A stretch of DNA of 64,000 nt, taken from assembly GCA_040753915.1 (NCBI GenBank), contig JBFMDN010000004.1, positions 1-64,000 of the forward strand, in the 5' to 3' direction. Under the pieces are notes generated by a model. The model did not search any database and was not told where the DNA came from. It saw only the letters and a program-made list of their open reading frames with translations. A program made the translations under genes and the position numbers. Positions 1 through 7,095 of this stretch are shown one piece after another (positions within the stretch are counted from its first letter, which is position 1; every line of letters begins with the position of its first letter). This DNA is from JBFMDN01 sp040753915 (GTDB lineage: Bacteria > Desulfobacterota > Desulfomonilia > Desulfomonilales > Desulfomonilaceae).

Positions 1-457
1 AGAAGTGATGGAGACCCAGCTCATCGGCACCACTGATCCCGTAGTCGGCCACCCACTTGCTGCAGAAACGGTCCGATCCCCCGGCAAACAAGCGGTTGAG
101 CACGGTAATGAACACGGCCCGCTCAACAGGAAACTCGAACTTGCGAGAAGCACAAAGACCTTCTATGACTTCTCTCAACCCCGTTTCACTCCACAGACGC
201 TCGAAGATCAGTCCCGGACCGATCCGACGTACCGCTATCACCGGCGCATCACCGCGACTATGCGCATCGATCACCATCATGGACTCGGAGTACTTGGCAC
301 CAGAAGATATAAGCCGTTGGAGTTGGCCTGAAGCTTCCAGCTCATCGAGCCTCCCCAACGTACAAATGACGCGCTGCTTGGAGCCGCCCCCTTGCCACCG
401 GTTTTCGACTATCTGCAAGTAGGTTCTGTCTGCTGACTTCTTCTGACGAAAGAACAT
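1..457 (-). mobile_element. IS1634-type (IS4 superfamily) transposase, N-terminal part, cut by the window edge
   Basis: Reading the minus strand from an ATG at 457 gives an uninterrupted frame that runs off the left edge. It begins MFFRQKKSADRTYLQIVEN and continues with a lysine/arginine-rich strand and KQRVICTLGRLDEL, the opening typical of IS1634-family DDE transposases. A good Shine-Dalgarno (CTGGAGGGCGCC) precedes the ATG. About 152 residues are visible; these transposases usually exceed 500, so the DDE catalytic core lies outside the window. The insertion end must lie between about 460 and 540, but I could not fix the terminal inverted repeat without the other end. Family assignment is from recognition of the N-terminal pattern. 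Confidence 0.75.
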
Positions 458-842
458 GGCGCCCTCCAGAAAGACACCATGTTTCATATCATTCCAAACA
501 TATATGTCAAGCATTAGTTGTCAGTAACGTGGCACCATGTTTTCGGCTTCTGAAAAAGACCACCCTCGTCATTTCAACAACATAGCCGCTCTCGACCCCC
601 AAAAAACGCCAAGAACTGTAGAAGATGGGTCAAAAGGTCAGCTTCTGCCTGCTGGAGCGGGGTAGGCTTTGCATGCCTGCGCTCCCGCGGCCTGGAGGGC
701 CGAGTTCTCTTGAATTCCGGTACCTGTGGTGCCATACTGCTTCAGATATGCGTCACGCGGCTACCTGAGCACGGTCTCGGGCGACCGTGCAGGCGGACGA
801 GACCGAGTGTGATGACGAACGCCACTATGTGTGTACGGGGGC
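458..842. other. non-coding gap between transposase and permease
   Basis: About 385 bases with no convincing gene on either strand. It should contain the right end of the insertion sequence. MacB-type permeases normally follow an ABC ATPase gene. No ATPase is visible here, so the partner may have been lost or displaced by the insertion (inference). Confidence 0.5.
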
Positions 843-2036
843 ATGCTCACTTCTGATCTTCTACAGATATCGCTACGACAGCTCTACAGGAACCAGAGAC
901 GCTATAAGGGCGTGATTATTGGGATTGCACTGGGGATTGCAGGTTTTGTCACGGTACTGACCGTCGGTGATTCGGTGGAGTCCGATCTAGGCCGCAACCT
1001 GGAAATTCTGGGGAGCGCTACGATAGTGAAAGCATCCTTCGATTACGACCGAAAGAAGAGATGGCATCACGGGCAATACTTCCTCAAGGACGTGGAAGAC
1101 CTGAAGCAACTGCCGGGGGCGGCCTCGGTTTCCCCAGTAGTATGGCATGGCGGACAGCCCATCAGTTATGGCGCCAAGAAAACCAGAGGAAGGGTCATGG
1201 GGGTCCAGGACAACTTCTTCCAGACCTTTTACATCCCCATGTCCCGAGGACGTCCCCTTGTTGACCAGGATGATGAGCTCATGAGGAGCGTCTGCATTGT
1301 AGGACCCAACGTGATCGAGACCTTGCTCCCCGAGAATGAGGATCCTCTCGGGCGAAAGCTTCTCATTGCAGGACACCCGTTCGAGATTGTCGGCGTGCTC
1401 GGAGGGGTGGAAGACAAAACGCTCTTGGAGACAGTCCTGATACCCCTTTCTGTGGCACGGTCCCGGATCCGGGAGATGAATGAGATCCGAGACATCTACG
1501 TTCGCGGCGCAAATTGGGACATTGTACCCGATCTCCAGCAAAACGTAATGAAAGTCCTTGCAGCAAACCAACCCGGCTATGCTGAAGGCATGATGGTACG
1601 ATACTTCCCGGAACGAATCCGGACCATCAAGCGTGCCGTGCTCATGGTCAAGCTCTTCTTGTACGCGGCATTGTCGGTCACGCTGGTCCTGGCGGGACTG
1701 GGAATAACCAACGTTATGCTGGCCGCTGTGCGAGAAAGGACGACTGAGATTGGACTTCGGAAGGCGGTCGGCGCCACGGAAGAGTTGATTCTGTCTCAAT
1801 TCCTGGTGGAGTCCGTAACTATAAGCTCGATGGGGGGGCTGCTGGGAATAATCGTCGGGATCGTCTCCGTCGCGATTATGCAGAAGATGATGGGGATTCA
1901 GCCAGCGTATTTCGTGCTTGCCGTGAGCCTGGTAGCAGGCGTGGTTTTCGCTGCGGCGCTGGGAGTTGCGTCGGGCTACGTGCCGGCCCGCACTGCCAGC
2001 CGTCTGGACGCGGCAGATGCAATGAGGTTCGAGTGA
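843..2036 (+). CDS. MacB/FtsX-type ABC transporter permease
   Basis: A 397-aa inner-membrane permease of the LolE/MacB type. One N-terminal membrane helix (about residues 20-42, GVIIGIALGIAGFVTVLTV) is followed by a long periplasmic MacB-type core domain. Three C-terminal helices carry the FtsX signature (VLAGLGITNVMLAAVRERTTEIG, then two further helices after about residue 330). Such proteins move lipoproteins, peptides or lipids with a separate ATPase and sometimes a membrane fusion protein; neither is adjacent. A GTG at 831 would add four residues (MYGG). I prefer the ATG at 843 because LTSDLLQISLRQLYRNQRR is the usual cytoplasmic start. Substrate unknown. Confidence 0.8.
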   Translation: MLTSDLLQISLRQLYRNQRRYKGVIIGIALGIAGFVTVLTVGDSVESDLGRNLEILGSATIVKASFDYDRKKRWHHGQYFLKDVEDLKQLPGAASVSPVVWHGGQPISYGAKKTRGRVMGVQDNFFQTFYIPMSRGRPLVDQDDELMRSVCIVGPNVIETLLPENEDPLGRKLLIAGHPFEIVGVLGGVEDKTLLETVLIPLSVARSRIREMNEIRDIYVRGANWDIVPDLQQNVMKVLAANQPGYAEGMMVRYFPERIRTIKRAVLMVKLFLYAALSVTLVLAGLGITNVMLAAVRERTTEIGLRKAVGATEELILSQFLVESVTISSMGGLLGIIVGIVSVAIMQKMMGIQPAYFVLAVSLVAGVVFAAALGVASGYVPARTASRLDAADAMRFE

Positions 2037-2238
2037 CCCCGTCTCTGCGGGCTGCGCTGACCGATTGTGAGGGCGAGAGGACCAGTATTCCAATCCTGGA
2101 AAGAGAATCTTGCCGCGCAACAATGGTTTCAGGAACATTGCCTGAGGCTCGGGACCGCAACCAGCGTCTTTCCGCGGGGCTTCCACACCTTCGCCTACAA
2201 CCGTGCTTCCTGACGTGGTTCCGGATTGGGCTACCCCG

Positions 2239-2766
2239 TCACGTCCCAATGGTGAGCAGCTTTATGAGCTTCTGAAGCTGCTCCCTGCTTCCTTCCGGCA
2301 TCTCAGTGATCTCCAGGCCCGCGCGCCATTCTTCGCCATCTCTTTTGGCCCACCGGCACGTTGCTTGGAATCCGAACGGATAGATGTCCTGGAATTGATC
2401 GCTACGAACGAGAAAGTCCCTGGTTTCTCCGACGGCAACTTCTATGCCGGCCACCTGGAGCCCTCGTTCCGTCACGTCCAGAATGGTACCCTCCCTGTAC
2501 GGCTCATCGGCCTCATAGATGGGCACAGCAAAGGCCGGGTACCGCCGTGTCAGGCCCCGCATGTTCTCGAGACCCACAGTGTCGTCACGGGAGCTTCGAC
2601 CATAGATTTCCGAAGACTCCATGACTCCCGCCTCGATGAGTTTCGTGAACAAGCTTTCCAGACCCTTGGCCGACAGTCCGTACTTGTCCATCAATTGCGA
2701 ATCGGTGAGACCAGCGCGCATGTCGGTCACGATGTCCCTGGCCTTGACGGTACGCTTTGGAGCCAT
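2239..2766 (-). CDS. DxxxGxxDxxLMxKY-domain protein with a PilZ-like C-terminal domain
   Basis: A 175-aa protein with two parts. Residues about 5-48 (KARDIVTDMRAGLTD, then LMDKYGLSAKGLESLF) form a small predicted helical domain that also occurs in the genes at 13991 and 59870. Residues about 75-170 look like a PilZ-type beta-barrel (REGTILDVTERGLQVAG; later GFQATCRWA and GLEI), a fold that often binds cyclic di-GMP. The usual PilZ RxxxR ligand motif is not clear, so nucleotide binding is uncertain. The start is supported by GGAAGGATG upstream. It lies upstream of and in the same direction as no obvious partner; the next gene in transcription order is more than 200 bases away. Confidence 0.7.
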   Translation of the reverse strand: MAPKRTVKARDIVTDMRAGLTDSQLMDKYGLSAKGLESLFTKLIEAGVMESSEIYGRSSRDDTVGLENMRGLTRRYPAFAVPIYEADEPYREGTILDVTERGLQVAGIEVAVGETRDFLVRSDQFQDIYPFGFQATCRWAKRDGEEWRAGLEITEMPEGSREQLQKLIKLLTIGT

Positions 2767-2900
2767 GATTCATCCTTCCTCTCCCCGTGTCAGGACCTGA
2801 ATGAAGCTCTCCCGTTACGGCCCATGTGGCAGGAGCTGACATGTTATTGGCCTCGTAGGCCTCGATTACCCTCCTCAAGTCACAGCATCGACACCTACGG

Positions 2901-3275
2901 TCACCCGGAGGCCAAAATGTTTCGGACTGCCTCGAGAAGCTCGTCTCTACCAACCGGTTTTGCGAGGGTTGCCGTTGCCCCCACTCCTCCCGCCAGGTGG
3001 AGGCACGTGTCGGTAGTGGTGGTCTTTCCCCCACCTGAAATCGCAATGATTTTTGCGAGGGGAAAGTCCCGGCGCAATTCCATTATGGTCTCGATTCCTT
3101 CTTTTTCCGGCATAATTATGTCAGTAATGACCAGGTCCGTGGGGCTTTGGCGATAGAGCTTCAATCCGACATCTCCGTTATCCGCTTCGATGATGTCATG
3201 TCCGTCTCCTTCCAGGAACGTCTTGTATAGCCATCTAATCTGGGGTTCGTCTTCTATAAGAAGGATGGTCGCCAT
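2901..3275 (-). CDS. stand-alone response-regulator receiver domain (CheY-like)
   Basis: A 124-aa receiver domain with no output domain. It shows the acidic pair (LLIEDE, E8-D9), the phospho-acceptor Asp at about 52 (VITDIIMPEKEG), the switch Ser (IIAISGGG) and the invariant Lys (LAKPVGRDELL). It is expected to be phosphorylated by a histidine kinase encoded elsewhere and to act by protein contact. No kinase or chemotaxis gene is adjacent. The downstream gene on the same strand is the PilZ-like protein at 2239-2766, so a shared signalling role is possible but unproven. Confidence 0.9.
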   Translation of the reverse strand: MATILLIEDEPQIRWLYKTFLEGDGHDIIEADNGDVGLKLYRQSPTDLVITDIIMPEKEGIETIMELRRDFPLAKIIAISGGGKTTTTDTCLHLAGGVGATATLAKPVGRDELLEAVRNILASG

Positions 3276-3498
3276 CTAACGTCTCCCTTTCAACGCCACT
3301 GACTGCACACCACAGGATTTTCCCAATTTCAAAGCGCTCCCCCTGCACTCCTCTCCCTTCTGAAATCCTGTGCCCACACCCTGCCAGGTGGACCATCCGA
3401 CTGTGGCACGTATAACCTCGGCGAGCCATTCCAGGATGCCTCCTCCTCGCCGTTTCGTCAAGAAAAACGTCGTTGTCCATCACCTGGCACCGAACCTC

Positions 3499-4725
3499 TC
3501 AGCTCAAAGCATCGCTCGTGGAGCAGATGAACGTGACAGGGCTGCCTGCTGCAATTGCCGTTGTTCCTTCAGGAATAAGAACGAATCCGTGAGTTTTCGC
3601 CATGGAGCTCAGTCTCCTGACTCTCTCCAACGGAATCAAATGGATGGATGAGCCCTGTCTCTCCGCTCTGCACGGAATCACCTGTGTCCAATCTTCCTGT
3701 CCCGAGATCTCTCTGTCCAGGATACCGTAAAGACGCAGGTAAGGGCCTCTCGCATGTCCTGCCATGCGGAATAATGCCGGAAGAGCTATGAGGAGGAATG
3801 CCACCTCATTTGAGGGCGGTCCTCCCGGCAAGCAGAAGACCGGCTTGTCCCGCAGAATGCCCATTCCCACCGCCTTGCCGGGCCCGATTCGGACCCGGTG
3901 GAAGATCTTCTTCCAGCCAAGATCGTCGAGGACCTTGACTATGAGGTCTCGCTCACCCTTCCAGGCACCCCCCGAGGTGAGAAGGACATCGCACCGTTCA
4001 AAGAGGGATAAGATCGCTCGAGAAAGATCGTCTCGAGAATCGCCAGCCCCATGAATTTCGGTCTCCATCCCCAGGGACTGGAGCCACGCTTGTTGGAGTG
4101 CCAGGTTGCTGGCAAACAACTTGCCTGGTTCGGGCGGTCTGCCGGGAAGAAGTATCTCGTTTCCGGTAGCAAGAAGCCCGACGCGCGGGCGCCGGAAAAC
4201 GGAGACAGCCATCAGGCCGCCTGCCACTACCAGCCCAACCAGTGAAGGGGTAAACACCTGGCCCGAGCGAGCAAGGACTTCTCCCTTCCGGATTTCAGAA
4301 CCCCGAAAAAGAATGTTTCGACCCGGTTCCGCACAGGCCACGACAGTGACGGAATCAGGCCCAACTCTGGCGAATTCCTCCGCCAACACCGCATCCGCGC
4401 CGGAAGGTATGGTTGCACCGCTGAGGACCCGCACCGTTGTGCCCGTCTCCACTGTCAAGACTGACCGGTCGCCTGCTCCGATCGTACCAGTGAGCCCGAG
4501 TCGTACCGGGTTCGAGGTGCCTGCGCACGAGATATCCCGTGACACCACTGCAAATCCATCTTTCAGGGACACGTCCGATTCAGGGTAGTCGATCAGCGCA
4601 ATTACGTCCTCAGCAGAGACTCTTCCTACAATATGGGAAGTGGAGACCGTTTCAACGCCGACTGGAGTTGCTATTTCCAAAGCCAAATTCAGGGCCTGAT
4701 TGAACCCGATGTCGTACTTGCTCAT
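3499..4725 (-). CDS. moeA: MoeA-family molybdopterin molybdenumtransferase homologue
   Basis: A 408-aa protein of full MoeA length. MoeA inserts molybdate (or, in some paralogues, probably tungstate) into adenylylated molybdopterin. Recognisable segments: KDGFAV (usually DGYAV), VRVLSGATIPSGADAVLAEE, RPRVGLLATGNEI, SNLALQQAWL and FCLPGGPPSNEVAF. Two signature positions differ from standard MoeA: the SGGVSxGxxD loop reads SGGAWKGERD, and PGNPVS reads PGGPPS. Genomes rich in tungsten enzymes often carry divergent MoeA paralogues, and this window encodes two AOR enzymes and a MOP enzyme. A tungsten or specialised role is therefore possible (inference). The ATG follows GGGAGCGGA. Confidence 0.85.
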   Translation of the reverse strand: MSKYDIGFNQALNLALEIATPVGVETVSTSHIVGRVSAEDVIALIDYPESDVSLKDGFAVVSRDISCAGTSNPVRLGLTGTIGAGDRSVLTVETGTTVRVLSGATIPSGADAVLAEEFARVGPDSVTVVACAEPGRNILFRGSEIRKGEVLARSGQVFTPSLVGLVVAGGLMAVSVFRRPRVGLLATGNEILLPGRPPEPGKLFASNLALQQAWLQSLGMETEIHGAGDSRDDLSRAILSLFERCDVLLTSGGAWKGERDLIVKVLDDLGWKKIFHRVRIGPGKAVGMGILRDKPVFCLPGGPPSNEVAFLLIALPALFRMAGHARGPYLRLYGILDREISGQEDWTQVIPCRAERQGSSIHLIPLERVRRLSSMAKTHGFVLIPEGTTAIAAGSPVTFICSTSDALS

Positions 4726-4935
4726 TCCGCTCCCGCCCTCAAGCTTAAGACCGAAGGTCCTATATCAGGTGTGAAGGCAATTGTCCACTTTCATGGGCAA
4801 CACACGACAGAGGGCTCACATTTTTGCCGGATACCGCCTGTACGCGGAAACGGCGCCAGCACCCCACGAGACTAGCCTCTGGTAGGCGCCAGACCGCCCC
4901 CTCGCTTCCCGAAGTGTGTGTCTTCGTGCGCTCCT

Positions 4936-5514
4936 CTAGTGCGCCTTCTTGAAGTTCTTCAATACCTCCATCACGTCGTGGTGCCTGCGGGAGGCTGCCC
5001 AAACCATGGCAGTCCAACCGTTTCTGTCTGTGGCATGGGGATTTGCTCCCGCTTCGAGCAATTCTCGCACGACGTCCGTATGGCCCCTGAAGGCAGCCAT
5101 CATAAGGGCAGTGACACCGTAATCGTCGGCGACCTCAAGATCTACCGGGTTATTCAACAGAGTCTGTACGACTTGCTTGTGTCCGGCTCGCGCGGCCCGC
5201 ATGAGACTCGTCATGCCGTGGTCGTCCTTGGCATTGTAGTCTGCCCCATTCTCCAGCAACTGCTCTACTACCTCGTGGTATCCTCTGCGGCAGGCCTTCA
5301 TGAGCGCAGTTGCTCCCCATTGATCTTTCACATTCGGATCTGCGCCGGCCTCCAGCAGCATCCTCGTCACATCAGCAAATCCCATGGCTGCTGCCCACAT
5401 TAGGGGTGTCCATCCCATCTCATCTTTATTTTCTACGTTCACGCCGGCCGTCAGGAGAGCCCTCAACTCGGCAAGATTTCCCTCTTTGGCTGCATTAAGC
5501 AGTTTGGCTTCCAT
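4936..5514 (-). CDS. ankyrin-repeat protein
   Basis: A 192-aa protein made almost entirely of about five 33-residue ankyrin repeats (MGWTPLMWAAAMG, WGATALMKACRRG, HGMTSLMRAARAG, YGVTALMMAAFRG, NGWTAMVWAASRR). It has no signal peptide or membrane segment, so it is a cytosolic protein-binding scaffold with unknown partner. A second, longer ankyrin protein lies at the right edge (62961-64000). The ATG is preceded by GGAGGATTCCACCC. It is divergent from the kinase gene at 5988 across a gap holding a long hairpin. Confidence 0.85.
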   Translation of the reverse strand: MEAKLLNAAKEGNLAELRALLTAGVNVENKDEMGWTPLMWAAAMGFADVTRMLLEAGADPNVKDQWGATALMKACRRGYHEVVEQLLENGADYNAKDDHGMTSLMRAARAGHKQVVQTLLNNPVDLEVADDYGVTALMMAAFRGHTDVVRELLEAGANPHATDRNGWTAMVWAASRRHHDVMEVLKNFKKAH

Positions 5515-5987
5515 GGGTGGAATCCTCCTCTATTCCTGATGCGACATTTTCAGGCTATTGTTGCATCTCTTCTGTCAAGGTTGGACTCGGCTAGCCAATG
5601 CGAGCCCAAGTCCTTGCAGACAGAAGAGCAAGGAGTGTGCCATGGCTCCGGTCAATGATTTTCCGTTAACCGCCTTGAAACACGGAACAAATCCTCCGAA
5701 AAGCAGCGACCTGGCATCAGCGACGCCCCTCCCCTGTAAACTTTTCTGACACTGTGCAAAATCCCACACCCGCAGATTCCCAAGGCGCAACGGACCCAAG
5801 TATTTCGGACACTGAATCGCCTGTGCTGCCGACCGGCTGCGTGTGGTCGTTAATGCTCGGGGGGGCATGCCCTGTTCCCGTATCCGGAGCTCTTGCCCTG
5901 AGGCGGGACGCATCGTACAGTAATAAGAAGGCAGAAAGGAAGGTTTCCTTAACGAGGCAAACCGGGATAGGCAGGGGAGACGACTTT
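5515..5987. other. divergent intergenic region
   Basis: 473 bases between the ankyrin gene (minus) and the P-loop kinase gene (plus). Apart from the hairpin at 5567-5628 I see no supported gene. The frame upstream of 5988 is open but has no plausible protein features. Confidence 0.5.
5567..5628. repeat. 62-nt imperfect inverted repeat (large hairpin)
   Basis: CTCTTCTGTC (5567-5576) pairs with GACAGAAGAG (5619-5628). The arms continue inward with AAGG/CCTT and TTGGACTCG against CGAGCCCAA, separated by small bulges and an 11-nt loop. There is no T-tract, so it is not a classical terminator. It lies about 50 bases upstream of the ankyrin gene in the divergent gap, so it could be a leader structure, a small RNA or a palindromic repeat element. 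Confidence 0.6.
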
Positions 5988-6476
5988 GTGGAGGTCATTA
6001 TTCTGGTTGGACTTCAGGGCGCAGGAAAGACGACGTTCTACAAGGAGCGTTTCGCGGACAGCCATATCCGTCTGAATTTGGACATGCTCAAAACCCGGAA
6101 TCGCGAGCGCATACTCTTCCACGCATGTCTGGAAGCAAAACAGAGCGTCGTGATAGACAACACCAACCCCACAAGCAGCGATCGTCTTCGGTACATCGCC
6201 CCTTCCAAGCGCCACAAGTTCAAGATTTCCGGGTACTTCTTTCGGTGCCCTCTCGAGGAGTGCATCGAGAGAAACGATTCGCGACCGGAGCGTGAGAGAA
6301 TCCCGGAGAAAGGGATTCGGGCGACCTACGCAAAGCTGGAAGTTCCTTCATATGATGAGGGATTTGATGAGCTCTATTTCGTGGAAGTTCTTGACGGCTG
6401 TTTTCACGTCCGGCCTTTTCCCTGCAACCACTCACTCTTGAGCAGGAGGAAAGGATCGATTGGCAGAAATCATTGA
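5988..6476 (+). CDS. P-loop AAA_33 / zeta-toxin-like kinase
   Basis: A 162-aa single-domain P-loop kinase. Walker A is GLQGAGKTT at residues 8-16. A second conserved strand VVIDNTN (about 54-60) is the motif seen in polynucleotide-kinase-like and predicted ATP-dependent kinase families, and an ERNDSRPERERIP lid segment follows at about 94-106. Substrate unknown; relatives phosphorylate nucleic-acid ends or small molecules. I use the GTG at 5988 because AGGGGAGA lies 7 bases upstream; the open frame extends back to 5754 but without protein-like sequence. No antitoxin gene is adjacent, which argues against a toxin role. Confidence 0.75.
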   Translation: MEVIILVGLQGAGKTTFYKERFADSHIRLNLDMLKTRNRERILFHACLEAKQSVVIDNTNPTSSDRLRYIAPSKRHKFKISGYFFRCPLEECIERNDSRPERERIPEKGIRATYAKLEVPSYDEGFDELYFVEVLDGCFHVRPFPCNHSLLSRRKGSIGRNH

Positions 6477-6534
6477 CGATTTTGTTCTGTTTGCTGCGCA
6501 TGAGTAAATGGTTACTTTCTCATGAAAATTCTGC

Positions 6535-6563
6535 TTGATTTTCGGGAATCACCTTGTTATTAA
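6535..6563 (+). promoter_or_regulatory. candidate sigma-70-type promoter for the zinc-ribbon gene
   Basis: TTGATT (6535-6540) and TATTAA (6558-6563) are separated by 17 bases in an AT-rich stretch about 60 bases upstream of the ATG at 6626. Seen by eye only. Confidence 0.35.
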
Positions 6564-6625
6564 ATAAAATTAGGGGAGTTATCGCTTACTGAAATGCTAC
6601 AGGACCGCTGAGGGGGAATTACGCA

Positions 6626-6904
6626 ATGCCGGCAGTCTATTTGGACGGTGTTGAATTGGAAAATGACGGCATGAGACTTGTCATCCAAGCCATTGGTAAC
6701 TTCAGTGAAACGTGCAGCCAATGCGGAGGCTCCATGCTCCAGGTGAGAACCATCTTTTTGCATTCCGGTGATGAGCCGCCAGTTTTCTGCACATGGTGCA
6801 GGACTTGCGGCCATTACGACCGCTTGAGCCAAGATTACCCCCCTGCCTGGAGGCACCGACTGCTAAGTAAAGTCCGGCGGAGTCAGTATTCCGGACGAGG
6901 CTGA
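6626..6904 (+). CDS. small zinc-ribbon protein
   Basis: A 92-aa protein with cysteine pairs ETCSQCGG (C30, C33) and FCTWCRTCG (C55, C58, C61), the pattern of a treble-clef or zinc-ribbon site. The last part is basic (RHRLLSKVRRSQYSGRG), which could bind nucleic acid. No family recognised. GAGGGGG lies about 11 bases before the ATG, and a promoter-like sequence is upstream. It is transcribed alone; the next gene is convergent. Confidence 0.6.
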   Translation: MPAVYLDGVELENDGMRLVIQAIGNFSETCSQCGGSMLQVRTIFLHSGDEPPVFCTWCRTCGHYDRLSQDYPPAWRHRLLSKVRRSQYSGRG

Positions 6905-7095
6905 CACATTCGGCTCCTAGGTACAGTGGAGGGCATTACGAACACGTCCGAACCCGATTCGGAAACGCCGAAGAAAGGGGGAAGCGGGCCGGAGCTTTAG
7001 TGCGCCATTTGATAGATACTGTCGCAGGTCACCCGGTCGATTCTATGAAACGCTATACTTCGTCCAAGATCCTGAGCTCCCCCAAAATTACCGGA

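Noticed and set aside
987..2249. Long minus-strand open frame (420 codons)
   Set aside because: Lies antisense to the well-supported permease; its translation is His/Arg/Pro-rich with no domain, typical of a shadow frame.
5988..6476. Zeta-toxin/antitoxin locus
   Set aside because: The kinase has a P-loop like zeta toxins but no adjacent antitoxin gene, and its VIDNTN pattern fits other P-loop kinases equally well.
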